From Puniceicoccaceae bacterium (GTDB lineage Bacteria > Verrucomicrobiota > Verrucomicrobiia > Opitutales > Coraliomargaritaceae), in the NCBI GenBank assembly GCA_003331195.1, contig QOOZ01000034.1, forward strand, positions 16,974-80,973: 64,000 nt of DNA, given 5' to 3'. A model generated the notes under the pieces. It had not been told where the DNA came from. It saw nothing but the letters and a program-made list of their open reading frames with translations, and searched no databases. Below, in pieces: positions 1 through 8,583 of this stretch; position 1 is the first letter of the stretch; every line of letters starts with the position of its first letter. The position numbers were made by a program, and so were the translations under genes.

Positions 1-2
1 AC

Positions 3-353
3 CAAAAGAATTTCTGCCGGGGCTTCGACCGTTTTTTATGCATGCACCTTGGGATCGACCCCAAGGACGTTCTAGAGGCAGTTCTCCAAGCCGGTGATGA
101 CGACGATCTACTCGACGAGTTGCTCGACGAGCTCTTTCCTGAAGACCTAAAGCTCGTCGAATGGAACCGAGAAGTCACTCACAAAGGGCAAACTAAAGCT
201 GGTCGCGAATTCTTAGCTGAATCCCTCAATAATATGGGCACCCCCGAAATGATCGGTAAGATCGATAGCGTAATGGACATGATGGACTTTGACGAAGGCC
301 GTATCGCTGGTTTCTCAGAGGAGCGTCGTCGAAAGTGGGAAGCGGATAAATAA
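3..353 (+). CDS. DUF5069 domain-containing protein (C-terminal part)
   Basis: The reading frame is open from the window edge, so the gene starts upstream and only about 116 C-terminal residues are visible. The segment FCRGFDRFLCMHLGI followed by an acidic helix and a WNREVTHKG-like stretch resembles the C-terminal half of DUF5069 proteins, small soluble proteins of about 150 residues with no established biochemical role. No membrane segment or signal peptide is visible. Its stop codon lies inside the left arm of a 13-bp inverted repeat. The family call is from recalled resemblance and is moderate; the internal ATG at 42 is unlikely to be the true start because the upstream frame reads as the same protein. 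Confidence 0.55.
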   Translation, partial: QKNFCRGFDRFLCMHLGIDPKDVLEAVLQAGDDDDLLDELLDELFPEDLKLVEWNREVTHKGQTKAGREFLAESLNNMGTPEMIGKIDSVMDMMDFDEGRIAGFSEERRRKWEADK

Positions 354-417
354 GGCTTTGCGAGGCGCGGTAATAGGAGTAGATAGAATCTGAAAACACT
401 CCCGCGCAAAGCCTTAT
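350..417. repeat. 13-bp inverted repeat, candidate hairpin or terminator
   Basis: Positions 350-362 (ATAAGGCTTTGCG) are an exact reverse complement of 405-417, separated by 42 bases. The loop contains a GGAG/CTCC pair that could extend the structure. It spans the stop codon of the DUF5069 gene and ends 27 bases before the nadC ATG. It lacks a long T-tract, so it is not a standard intrinsic terminator. It could be a processing or stability hairpin between the two genes. Confidence 0.5.
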
Positions 418-444
418 CAAAAGTCGATAATTGGGAATTAGAAC

Positions 445-1374
445 ATGAGCCACGAAGCACGCTACTCGAGAGATACTTTTCGGACCCGCCTTAAATGGCA
501 GGACCTCGACCCTGACTACTTACGCCAACTCGTTGGCCTTGCTAAGATTGAAGACCTCGCAGGTGCCGGGCTCGCGAATCGTCCTGAACGTCTAGGCGAT
601 GTGACGACCGCGCTCATGCCCGAGGGCGCAAAGGGCGAGGCTCAGCTCATTGCGCGCGAGTCGCTCGTAGTTTGTGGTCTCAGTCTGGTGCAAACCACAC
701 TTGATAGCTATGGCCAAGATTGCCTCTTCGAAGCTAAAGCTGAAGACGGCCAATTGGTCGATCAAGGCGAAGCCATCGGTGTCCTTAGTGGCAGCTCCAC
801 CGTGCTTCTGCAAGCCGAGCGCGTCATCCTTAACTTTCTTCAGCACCTCTGTGGCGTCGCCACAGAGGCTCGCCTCTATGTGGATGCACTGGGCAACAGC
901 TCCTCTCTGTTACTCGACACGCGCAAAACATTGCCTGGTTACCGCGTGCTCCAAAAATATGCCTTCGCTTGCGGGGGTGGCTATAATCATCGCATCGGCC
1001 TCTTCGACCGCGTCATGCTTAAAGACAACCATCTCGCAGTGGCTGGTGCGATCGGTGGCAATCGACTAAGCGAAACGGTCGCTCTCGCCGTCAGTACCTG
1101 CGAAGATATCCCCGTCGAAGTCGAGGTCGATCGCCTCGAACAAATTACTCCCGCGCTCAAAGCAGGCGCCGACATTATCCTACTAGATAACTTCAGCCCG
1201 CCCGAACTTAAAGAAGCCATCTTTATGATCGAAGGTCGCGCCTGGACTGAAGCGAGCGGTGGTATTACGCTCAATAGTCTCTCCGCCCTTGGCGACCTCG
1301 GGCTCGATTTTATTTCAACCGGTGCACCTATCCACCAAAGCAGGTGGAAGGATATTGGCCTAGACTGGCTATGA
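445..1374 (+). CDS. nadC: Nicotinate-nucleotide pyrophosphorylase (carboxylating)
   Basis: Quinolinate phosphoribosyltransferase: converts quinolinate and PRPP to nicotinate mononucleotide, CO2 and PPi in de novo NAD synthesis in the cytosol. The 309 residues match the family length. Visible signatures are DTRKTLPG (158-165), [10 protein letters not shown] (177-186), the KDNH motif (193-196) and a C-terminal DFISTGA-like phosphate-binding segment. The start at 445 is the first plausible ATG after the upstream hairpin. The stop overlaps the birA start as ATGA, so the two are probably translationally coupled. nadA and nadB are not in the window. Confidence 0.95.
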   Translation: MSHEARYSRDTFRTRLKWQDLDPDYLRQLVGLAKIEDLAGAGLANRPERLGDVTTALMPEGAKGEAQLIARESLVVCGLSLVQTTLDSYGQDCLFEAKAEDGQLVDQGEAIGVLSGSSTVLLQAERVILNFLQHLCGVATEARLYVDALGNSSSLLLDTRKTLPGYRVLQKYAFACGGGYNHRIGLFDRVMLKDNHLAVAGAIGGNRLSETVALAVSTCEDIPVEVEVDRLEQITPALKAGADIILLDNFSPPELKEAIFMIEGRAWTEASGGITLNSLSALGDLGLDFISTGAPIHQSRWKDIGLDWL

Positions 1375-2387
1375 GCGATAGCGAATACCGCCAAATTTTA
1401 GCTAGTAGCGACACGCAAACCATATTGAGTGCCCTACTCGATGCCCCGGATACTTTTGTCTCGGGCAGCTTGCTGGCCGAACAACTCGGCGTTTCACGCC
1501 CCGCCATCCATGGTAAACTAGCAAAACTGCGCGAACAAGGCTTTGAAATAGAAGCGATCCGCAACAAGGGTTACCGTCTGGTCAAAGAACCGGAAGTGCT
1601 CCAGGCGGACTTGATCTCTTACTATATGGAAAAGTCCGGCGCGCCTATCGAAGTTCTCTACTTCCCTGTCATCGATAGCACCAACAGCGAGGCTGAGCGT
1701 CAGCTCTCGCGCCGCCATGCCGCCCCCTTCGCCATTGCCTCTAGTTGCCAAACAAGAGGAAGAGGCCGCCTCGGGCGCGACTGGCACAGTGCGAGCGCTG
1801 ACAATCTTTATCTCTCCGTCGTCTTCGAGCCAAATATTCCACCGCAGGCACTCCAGCACTTTACCCTGTGGGCAGGTATCCACATCTGCCGTGCCCTGCA
1901 GGGTCTCGTCCCCATAACACCTTTGAAAATCAAATGGCCTAACGACCTCCATTGCAACGGGCGCAAGTTTGCTGGCATGTTAACCGAGGCCAAGGTAGAC
2001 GCTGACAGCCTGCGCAGCATCATCTTCGGCATTGGACTGAACGTAAATAGTAACCCCGCAAAATATCCCAAAGAAATTCAAAAATCAGCGACCAGTCTCT
2101 ATGCGGTCGGCGGCGAGGAGCTAAGACTCAACCAGGTAGCCGCCAAAGTAATCACCGCGACCCAAGCAGCCTACGATACATGCATCTTAGGTAGTAGCTC
2201 GGAAAACCTCGTCGATGCCTGGGCGCCTCTTAATTCGCTTGCCGAACAACCTGTCACAGCGATTATGAATAATAAAGAAATCACTGGTATCGCTTGTGGA
2301 ATAGACGAATCTGGCGCCCTACAATTGCTCGATGAAGACGGCGCCCTCCGTTCAGTCAAGGCGGGTGACGTAAGGCTCAAAAAATGA
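1371..2387 (+). CDS. birA: Bifunctional biotin-[acetyl-CoA-carboxylase] ligase / repressor
   Basis: BirA attaches biotin to the carrier protein of acetyl-CoA carboxylase and in bifunctional forms represses biotin genes. The N-terminus (about residues 16-70) is a winged helix-turn-helix ([20 protein letters not shown]), followed by the ligase core with GRGRLGR (130-136) as biotinoyl-AMP loop, KWPNDL, and a short C-terminal SH3-like domain. I chose the ATG at 1371 because it overlaps the nadC stop (ATGA) and because an ATG nine codons upstream would add residues with no family support. The protein has 338 residues. The HTH suggests it is also a regulator; no biotin genes are nearby to show its operator. 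Confidence 0.93.
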   Translation: MSDSEYRQILASSDTQTILSALLDAPDTFVSGSLLAEQLGVSRPAIHGKLAKLREQGFEIEAIRNKGYRLVKEPEVLQADLISYYMEKSGAPIEVLYFPVIDSTNSEAERQLSRRHAAPFAIASSCQTRGRGRLGRDWHSASADNLYLSVVFEPNIPPQALQHFTLWAGIHICRALQGLVPITPLKIKWPNDLHCNGRKFAGMLTEAKVDADSLRSIIFGIGLNVNSNPAKYPKEIQKSATSLYAVGGEELRLNQVAAKVITATQAAYDTCILGSSSENLVDAWAPLNSLAEQPVTAIMNNKEITGIACGIDESGALQLLDEDGALRSVKAGDVRLKK

Positions 2388-2423
2388 CTGATTAATTATA
2401 AATAATCATTAGTCTGAATTATT

Positions 2424-3191
2424 GTGAATCATTTATGCATAGACGTCGGTAATACCAGTATCCACTACGGGCTGGTCTCTGGGCAAAATGTTCAATCCGC
2501 GGGGCACTTTCCCACCCACAATTTTGACAGTGCTCCCTCTCCCGAATTTGCGCAAGCAGTCGCTCCGCTCATCGCTCAAGCCGAAGGCGTCTCCTACTGT
2601 TCAGTTGTTCCCACGACCAATGAAAACCTCTGCACCAGCCTCGCCGAGTTTACCAAACCGGTCTTTCACCTCACTTATGAAACTTGTGCGGGACTCGATC
2701 TGGCCTACCCTAAACCCCAAGAGATCGGAGAAGACCGCATCGCCAACGCAATCGCGGCGCAGGAGTTCTACGGCATTCCCGCCATCGTCATTGATATGGG
2801 CACCGCTGTAACTTTCGACATTATCAGTAGTCAAGGCTATGAAGGCGGTATCATCGCGCCCGGCCTCGCCGTGATGACCCACTATTTGCATGAGCAAACC
2901 GCCCTCTTGCCAGAATTAAAGCCTGAAGATCTGGTCAATGTCGAAGGTGCCATCGGTAAATCCACTATAGACGCCATGAAACTTGGTGTGACCGTCGGGT
3001 TTTCTGGTATGGTCCAGTCTATCTTAGATAAAGTAAGCGATGGCCTAGCGGAGCGGAGCGGAGCGAACCCTGTCGTTCTTTCGACCGGTGGCAGCGTTGC
3101 CAATCTCACAAAAGACTGGGCGCAAAAAAGCGAGTTCGTTCAAGACCTCACTCTGATGGGACTTGGCGAGGCGGTAAAACGGCAAAAGTAG
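2424..3191 (+). CDS. coaX: Type III pantothenate kinase
   Basis: Phosphorylates pantothenate, the first step of CoA synthesis; an ASKHA-fold cytosolic enzyme. The N-terminal DVGNTS phosphate loop (7-12), [21 protein letters not shown] and GGIIAPGL segments are the characteristic motifs, and 255 residues is the usual size. The start codon is GTG at 2424; translation immediately gives [10 protein letters not shown], so no other start is possible. The gene lies 36 bases behind birA, giving a nadC-birA-coaX cofactor cluster; birA-coaX adjacency is common in bacteria. Confidence 0.95.
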   Translation: MNHLCIDVGNTSIHYGLVSGQNVQSAGHFPTHNFDSAPSPEFAQAVAPLIAQAEGVSYCSVVPTTNENLCTSLAEFTKPVFHLTYETCAGLDLAYPKPQEIGEDRIANAIAAQEFYGIPAIVIDMGTAVTFDIISSQGYEGGIIAPGLAVMTHYLHEQTALLPELKPEDLVNVEGAIGKSTIDAMKLGVTVGFSGMVQSILDKVSDGLAERSGANPVVLSTGGSVANLTKDWAQKSEFVQDLTLMGLGEAVKRQK

Positions 3192-3318
3192 CGCTCTTCA
3201 TCCGTGTCTATAAAAGCCGCCACATTCGTAGGTGCATGTTGTCTAGCTCTTCCAAAAAAGCTTAAATTAAAGGTCTTTTTCAATATTTACAAGCTAGGTC
3301 GCTACTCCATGCTCCGCG

Positions 3319-4710
3319 ATGCCTATGAACCGTGTTTATATCAAAACCTACGGGTGCCAAATGAATGAGCGCGACTCCGACGCGGTCGCGGCGATGCTTC
3401 GGGGGAAAGGTTATTCTGTGATCGATAATGAACAGGATGCCGACGTCATACTACTAAACACCTGTAGTGTGCGCGATCAAGCTGAACAGAAGGCAATCGG
3501 TAAGGCGGGTCACTTGATGAAGCGAAAGCGTAAAAACCCAAATTTCATCGTTGGGGTGATGGGCTGTATGGCGCAAAACCGAGGCGAGGCTCTCCTTGAT
3601 AGTCTACCAGACCTAGATCTGGTAATTGGCACGCAAAAATTTCACCGTGTCCCCGATCATCTGAGTAACATGATCGCTTCGATGCAGGGTCAGGGCCCGC
3701 GGCCTGAATCCATAGTTGACCTAGCTGAAGAGCTCGATTCGCAAAATACAATTAAGGCACACCTTGATGATAAACCTCAAATCACTGCTTTTGTTAGTAT
3801 CATGCAGGGCTGTAATATGAAGTGTGCTTATTGTATCGTGCCAAAGACGCGAGGGGTGGAACGGGCCCGCCCAATGGAAGCGATTGTCGAAGAAATCAAA
3901 GAGTTAGCTACCAAAGGCACTCGTGAGATCACTCTTTTAGGACAGATTGTTAACCAATACGGAATCCGGGAATTTCCCTTTGTCGATAAGAAGAGTCCGT
4001 TCGTCCAATTACTAGAAAAAGTGCACGCAATCGAAGGCATTGAGCGCATCCGTTTCACCAGCCCGCACCCAGTAGGTTTTAAGGATGATTTGATCGAGTG
4101 TTACGCTTCTATGCCTAAACTTTGCGAATACCTACACTTTCCGATGCAGAGTGGTAGTGACCGTATTCTTAAAGCAATGCGCCGCCCCTACTCGATCGAG
4201 AAGTTTCGCAGCATCATCGATAAAATCCGCATAGTGCGCCCCGACATGTACATTTCGACCGATATCATTGTCGGCTTTCCGGGCGAAACGGACGAAGATT
4301 TTGAATTAACACGTAAGCATTTCGAGGAGATCGGCTTCGACATGGCCTACCTCTTTAAATACAGCGTGCGTCCTGACACTACGGCCGAACCCCTTGGTGA
4401 TCCGATCACGAAAGCACAGAAAGAACATCGCAACCAAGTGCTTTTGGAAATTCTTGCTAAAAGCTCTCTGGAAAGAAACGAAAGTCTCGTTGATAAAGTC
4501 GAAGATGTTCTTTTTGAAGGTCCCGCCAAAAAGGGAAAAGATATGTTCGTTGGTCGTACTCGTGGTAACCGCGTGGTCATAGTCAAAGCCAACCAGCGCC
4601 TCGTTGGACAACTCGTTCCTATTCGTTTTAGCCGAGTGACTGCGAACACACTTTATGGAGACTTGGTATTGGAGGGCGTTGAGAGCGAAATGGAAGCGAT
4701 CGCATTGTAG
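3319..4710 (+). CDS. miaB: tRNA-2-methylthio-N6-dimethylallyladenosine synthase MiaB
   Basis: Radical-SAM methylthiotransferase that adds the 2-methylthio group to i6A37 of tRNAs reading UNN codons. The N-terminal UPF0004 domain has the auxiliary-cluster cysteines in YGCQMNERDS, LLNTCSVRDQA and MGCMAQ. The radical-SAM cluster is C165-xxx-C169-xx-C172 (GCNMKCAYC), and a TRAM domain closes the 463-residue protein. The normally invariant GQNVN segment reads GQIVNQ, with isoleucine at 210. Starts at 3319 or 3325 are both possible (MPMNRV or MNRV). The 127 bases between coaX and miaB show no clear promoter. Confidence 0.95.
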   Translation: MPMNRVYIKTYGCQMNERDSDAVAAMLRGKGYSVIDNEQDADVILLNTCSVRDQAEQKAIGKAGHLMKRKRKNPNFIVGVMGCMAQNRGEALLDSLPDLDLVIGTQKFHRVPDHLSNMIASMQGQGPRPESIVDLAEELDSQNTIKAHLDDKPQITAFVSIMQGCNMKCAYCIVPKTRGVERARPMEAIVEEIKELATKGTREITLLGQIVNQYGIREFPFVDKKSPFVQLLEKVHAIEGIERIRFTSPHPVGFKDDLIECYASMPKLCEYLHFPMQSGSDRILKAMRRPYSIEKFRSIIDKIRIVRPDMYISTDIIVGFPGETDEDFELTRKHFEEIGFDMAYLFKYSVRPDTTAEPLGDPITKAQKEHRNQVLLEILAKSSLERNESLVDKVEDVLFEGPAKKGKDMFVGRTRGNRVVIVKANQRLVGQLVPIRFSRVTANTLYGDLVLEGVESEMEAIAL

Positions 4711-4748
4711 TCGCGTGGACGTCTATGCCCTAGGGGGGTTAGTTCGCA

Positions 4749-5132
4749 CTAAATCGAACAAGCGCCAGTGCTGTAATTTTCTTTGAGTCCATAGCGACCA
4801 TCTTCAAATTTGGTAAAATAACAGTCGATGCGTGGGTGATCGATTGCTTGGCCGCTAGCATCTTCTTTGAGATTAGACTGAGCAACGTAGGTGCTCAGGC
4901 CTCCGCTATCGTGGACTAATAGGTGATACCAGGCTTGATCGCGATTGGGTTGTGTTTTATTCGTTTTATACCAAGTATCCCCCGCCATGCAACAGGAGTC
5001 GACCGCGACGATGACGCCTCGATAGCCATAGCTCTGATGAACCACAACCTGGCCGAGATCGTAAAAAATCTTGGGTGATGCGCCGCCATCAATTTCTGAG
5101 AGTCTTATCAACACTGCGGTGATGTTAAGCAA
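4749..5132 (-). CDS. YccV-like / HspQ family protein
   Basis: A 127-residue protein with the YccV-like (HspQ, hemimethylated-DNA-binding) beta-barrel pattern: GQVVVHQSYGYRGVIVAVD, a WY segment followed by QPNRDQAWYHLLV, TYVAQSNL, and a terminal HPRIDCYFTKFEDGRYG. In E. coli HspQ is a small heat-shock protein affecting DnaA stability and Lon specificity; the role here is unknown. The predicted start is TTG at 5132, with GTG and TTG codons six and seven codons downstream as alternatives. It begins 13 bases after the IspH stop and is probably transcribed with it. Confidence 0.75.
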   Translation of the reverse strand: MLNITAVLIRLSEIDGGASPKIFYDLGQVVVHQSYGYRGVIVAVDSCCMAGDTWYKTNKTQPNRDQAWYHLLVHDSGGLSTYVAQSNLKEDASGQAIDHPRIDCYFTKFEDGRYGLKENYSTGACSI

Positions 5133-5145
5133 TTAACCAGATTCT

Positions 5146-6813
5146 TCAAGTGTCTGTGTGAAAAGCTTCTAAAACGTCACTAATAGAGCGAATCTCGTCT
5201 TGCGGGAAAAAGCTGTTAATGCGGCTAATTACCTGCTGAATGATACCATCTGGGCAAGACGCGCCACCTGTGAGAAGTATGTGAGGCTTCTTTACTGGTG
5301 CATTAAAGATGGGGCGCTCTTCTTCGGTTGCAGCAGAACCGTGGGGTAGATTATGGGGGAAAATGTAGTGACGGACAGTTTCAAGGGAGAGGAGGTTGCT
5401 CTCAGACTGAATGTAGTGAGCACTTTTACCGAAACGCTCGGCACAAACACGGTAAAGCTGGAAGGTGTTGGAGCTATTTTTACCTCCAACAATTAGCGCA
5501 GCATTGACCGGTTGCTCGATTGCTTGCTGGAGGGCATCTTGATTGACCTGTGTTGCGTAACAAAGAGTGTCACCTTTACCCTTTGACCAGAGGTGATTGG
5601 CCACTTCTGATTCCCCGTATTTCGATGTAATCACATCACGGAGATAATCAATGATACTGAGGGTTTCATTCCGCAAGAGGGTGGTTTGGTTAACCACGGC
5701 AATTTTTTCAAGGTCTCGCGTCGGGTCAAAATCATCCGAGTACAAGCCCGTAAAATAGGTTTCTAATAGTGCGGCCTTCTTTGATGTCTCTGCCTGGATG
5801 ACCTCGGCCAAGCGGTGCGCGTGCTCCATATTGCGGATTATTAGGGCAGGACCATGGCTGGAACTATTAGAAAAGGTGGCCTTAGCCTCTTCGTGTTCTG
5901 ATTTGCCATGTATGAGAACAGTATATCCCTCTTGCGCATACTTGCGAGCGGCCTTCCAAACCTTCTCTACGAGCATACAGGTCGCGTCGTTTTCGCGGAT
6001 GGAAAGACCCCGACGAATTAATCGCGCCTTGTCTTTGTTAGTCGCGCCGAAAGCCGGGATGATCACAATATCTTCCTGAGTTAGCTGGCTCCAGAGGGCA
6101 TCAGGATCTTTCTTGCTGCTAGCGATCTTGCCATCAGCGCGCAAGGGGAGACCTTTATCAGTTTGCAAATAACGAAGCCCACGAGCAAGGAGATCTTCGT
6201 TCACGAAAGGATTGTGAATGAGCTCACTCAGCATAAATACACGCTTGCTGGGATACATAGCCACAGTCTCATAGGCGCGCTCAATCGCATTTTGCACACC
6301 TAGACAGAAGCCGAAGTGACTAGGGATGACATAACTAACCGCACCAAAATCGAGCACTGCGGGATCGCCTGAAGATTTTTCTTTAGTACGTCTCGCCTCC
6401 TTGATTGCTAAGCAAAGGGCGCTCTGATAAAGCGCTTCAGATTGGCCATCAATGTAGACAGATCGATTGCGTTCTTTGCTCGTGCGAAAGCGATAGATAT
6501 ATTCGTTTTCTCCCATTCCAAGATAGGGAATACGATGAAGTTGCCCATCGATTGCCTCTAAGACGGCTGCAAGTTTAGATGTTAGGGGGAGCGAGCGTAG
6601 ATTAAAAATGGTCTGCCAATTATAGGCGACATCACCTGTCTCTGTAAGTATCGTACAGTGAATTTCTTGATGGTTGAGCGAACTAAGCTTATGCCAAACG
6701 TAGCTATCAACCTCTGATTCTACGAGGTCGTAAACACCGTTGGCTCCTCTTGCCACCATTAGGTGATTCCTATCATCAAAAAGCAGTCGGATTGGATCCA
6801 TCTTATTGGTCAC
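5146..6813 (-). CDS. ispH: 4-hydroxy-3-methylbut-2-enyl diphosphate reductase with N-terminal extension
   Basis: The last enzyme of the MEP isoprenoid pathway, a [4Fe-4S] reductase producing IPP and DMAPP from HMBPP. The three cluster cysteines are C170 (GFCLGV), C279 (DATCMLVEKVW) and C418 (DTLCYATQVNQDA). H200 (LIHNP) and the IHGKSEHEE segment (301-309) supply substrate-binding residues. The sequence follows the plant/cyanobacterial IspH type (VNQTTLL, GGKNSSNT). That type is about 400 residues; this one has 555, with roughly 110 extra N-terminal residues (IRLLFDDRNHLMV onward) that I do not recognise. The GTG start at 6813 shares its G with the TAG stop of the upstream OsmC-like gene; an ATG at codon 5 is an alternative. 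Confidence 0.9.
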   Translation of the reverse strand: MTNKMDPIRLLFDDRNHLMVARGANGVYDLVESEVDSYVWHKLSSLNHQEIHCTILTETGDVAYNWQTIFNLRSLPLTSKLAAVLEAIDGQLHRIPYLGMGENEYIYRFRTSKERNRSVYIDGQSEALYQSALCLAIKEARRTKEKSSGDPAVLDFGAVSYVIPSHFGFCLGVQNAIERAYETVAMYPSKRVFMLSELIHNPFVNEDLLARGLRYLQTDKGLPLRADGKIASSKKDPDALWSQLTQEDIVIIPAFGATNKDKARLIRRGLSIRENDATCMLVEKVWKAARKYAQEGYTVLIHGKSEHEEAKATFSNSSSHGPALIIRNMEHAHRLAEVIQAETSKKAALLETYFTGLYSDDFDPTRDLEKIAVVNQTTLLRNETLSIIDYLRDVITSKYGESEVANHLWSKGKGDTLCYATQVNQDALQQAIEQPVNAALIVGGKNSSNTFQLYRVCAERFGKSAHYIQSESNLLSLETVRHYIFPHNLPHGSAATEEERPIFNAPVKKPHILLTGGASCPDGIIQQVISRINSFFPQDEIRSISDVLEAFHTDT

Positions 6814-7091
6814 TAACAGTGAAAACGAATGCCTATGTCTGTTCCTATGCTGAGGCTATGGTATGCTAAACAGCCTTTGGTTATGCGATCTAGACCAAGC
6901 TTTTCCATTTGCTGGCCAATATTTGTGGCCACACAGGAACCAAGCGCTAGCAGACAGAAATTACTTGGTAAAGCGACTTCACCCATTCTGTTCTTGTTGG
7001 TGAGGTCGTTAGTTGAGGAAAAAATACCTTCCACCCGATGCATTACTTTGTAGCGTAATAAACCTTTAATTGTAACTGTCTTTTGTAGCAT
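6813..7091 (-). CDS. OsmC-like protein, half-size
   Basis: A 92-residue frame containing the OsmC/Ohr hallmark LPSNFCLLALGSCVATNIGQQ, that is, the loop and start of the long central helix with the first redox cysteine. OsmC proteins are normally about 140 residues with a second catalytic cysteine in the C-terminal half. That half is absent here because the frame ends at a TAG whose last base is the first base of the ispH start codon. It may be a genuine small variant or a decayed OsmC. The exact end-to-start overlap with ispH argues that it is translated and coupled. I found no C-terminal OsmC sequence in the following frame. Confidence 0.5.
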   Translation of the reverse strand: MLQKTVTIKGLLRYKVMHRVEGIFSSTNDLTNKNRMGEVALPSNFCLLALGSCVATNIGQQMEKLGLDRITKGCLAYHSLSIGTDIGIRFHC

Positions 7092-7331
7092 TTTGCAGTA
7101 GGTTGTTTAAGAACTAGCGCGGGTCAATGAGTATGCATGGCAACTACTCTAGAACTTGTTTGTCAGGGCAAGCAACCCCAAGCCAATATCTAACTGCGAG
7201 CAATCTTGGATAGTCAGTCATTCAGAAATAGCTAAAGCCATCTTACCCTGCACATGTATTCTGCGATTGCACAACAAGTGCACGCGGTTAGTGTGGCACC
7301 TATTTCGAGGTTTACTCCCACCACAAAAAAT

Positions 7332-7700
7332 ATGTTTCAAGTCAATTTCAGTGAACAAAGTATGCACGAGCTCAACCAGCTTGACAAGCGGTCACAGATG
7401 CTGCTCGTGGAAGTTGTTAGCACGCTTAACAAAGAGCAATTGGAAAACCCTAATGAAGAGCTAGGCCGCTTTCATCGTGGCGGCAAAACCTACTACCGCG
7501 TTCGTGCAGGCGAATTTCGCATTTATTTTGAACAAGATGGTGAGGCAATCTTCGCTCACTATATTTTACACAAGAATACGCTCACTGATTTCATTTTTAG
7601 ATTTAAATTACCGTTTACGGAGGAGTTCATGCTCGAACAAGAAGATTCTTTTTGGAAATACCTCGATTCACTGCGCCATAAAGATGTAGGTGGGGAATAA
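7332..7700 (+). CDS. RelE/ParE-family toxin-like protein, no antitoxin seen
   Basis: From the ATG at 7332 the protein is 122 residues and begins MFQVNFSEQSMHELNQL, a typical RelE/ParE N-terminus. The conserved core is GRFHRGGKTYYRVRAGEFR, then IYFEQDG with the terminal strands. RelE toxins are ribosome-dependent mRNA interferases; function here is inferred from fold only. An upstream in-frame ATG at 7254 would add 26 residues without family resemblance. No antitoxin-like frame precedes or follows it. Instead it lies directly before pssA, with the stop 13 bases from the pssA ATG, so it may be a domesticated family member co-expressed with lipid synthesis. Confidence 0.7.
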   Translation: MFQVNFSEQSMHELNQLDKRSQMLLVEVVSTLNKEQLENPNEELGRFHRGGKTYYRVRAGEFRIYFEQDGEAIFAHYILHKNTLTDFIFRFKLPFTEEFMLEQEDSFWKYLDSLRHKDVGGE

Positions 7701-7713
7701 AACCTTGTTATTC

Positions 7714-8583
7714 ATGGCTGAATTTAAAAAAAAACTAGAAAAGCCCCGCCATACGTATGTCGATGCTACCGAAGCTAGTCATATCTACCTTTTACCTAAC
7801 AGTTTGACCGCAGGTAATCTGTTTTTTGGTTTCTTGGCAATCCTACGCTGCATCCAAGCAAATTATGCGACGGACCCGGAAGTGATATCCAACAATTATA
7901 AACAGGCTGTCTGGTTCATTTTTTTTGGAGTTATTTGTGATGCGCTGGATGGTCGCGTTGCTCGACTCGGCGGACGTGAATCCCTCTTTGGTAAGGAGTT
8001 CGACTCCATTGCTGATATTATCTCATTCGGTGTAGCGCCTGCCCTTATGATGATATTTCTCGTCCTCGCGCCAACGGCGGACAAATACCCTGTCTTTTTG
8101 CAGATTAGTTGGTTAATCGGGTTTGTTTATTTGCTTTGCGCGGCTGTCCGCCTTGCGCGTTTCAATGTGCTGACCCACCCCATGCTACTTCCAGCTGAGC
8201 AATTAAAAGGCACCAATGACTTCCTCGGGTTACCAGTACCCGCCGCTGCGGGCATGATCGCCTCACTTGTGCAAGTTATTGTGAGTCTTGAAATTTCTAC
8301 TTTTGACTCGCGAAGCCTCGCGCTACTGGTTCCTCCCTTCATGCTCGCAATTGCTTATCTAATGGTCAGCAACATTAAGTACCCAAGCTTTAAGGACCTA
8401 GACTGGCAAACGCAGATTAATTTGCGTAATTTTATTGGTTTGATCCTGGGTTTTGGCACCGCCTTCTTTTTTAAAGAATTATTCTTCGCACTCCTTTTTT
8501 TCACATATATTGTTTACGGGCCAATCCGCCATGTCGTTAAAATTTACAAACTCAAAAAAGGGCTCAAAACGAGCGGTGAATAA
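7714..8583 (+). CDS. pssA: CDP-diacylglycerol-serine O-phosphatidyltransferase
   Basis: An integral membrane CDP-alcohol phosphatidyltransferase making phosphatidylserine from CDP-diacylglycerol and serine, the precursor of phosphatidylethanolamine. The full family motif DG(x2)AR(x8)G(x3)D(x3)D is present at residues 79-101 with D79, D97 and D101. About eight hydrophobic segments follow the LLPNSLTAGNLFFGF start of the domain. I prefer the ATG at 7714 (MAEFKKKLEK); a GTG at 7690 overlapping the toxin gene would add eight residues. The protein is 289 residues. Psd is not in the window. Confidence 0.92.
   Translation: MAEFKKKLEKPRHTYVDATEASHIYLLPNSLTAGNLFFGFLAILRCIQANYATDPEVISNNYKQAVWFIFFGVICDALDGRVARLGGRESLFGKEFDSIADIISFGVAPALMMIFLVLAPTADKYPVFLQISWLIGFVYLLCAAVRLARFNVLTHPMLLPAEQLKGTNDFLGLPVPAAAGMIASLVQVIVSLEISTFDSRSLALLVPPFMLAIAYLMVSNIKYPSFKDLDWQTQINLRNFIGLILGFGTAFFFKELFFALLFFTYIVYGPIRHVVKIYKLKKGLKTSGE

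Noticed and set aside
6700..7091. Frameshift joining the OsmC-like frame with the ispH N-terminus into one protein
   Set aside because: The ispH N-terminal residues do not resemble the missing OsmC half, and the TAG/GTG overlap is a normal coupling arrangement.
7156..7464. Antitoxin gene for the RelE-like protein in another frame
   Set aside because: The frame overlaps the toxin gene out of phase, is cysteine- and tryptophan-rich and lacks any DNA-binding pattern; it looks like a shadow frame.
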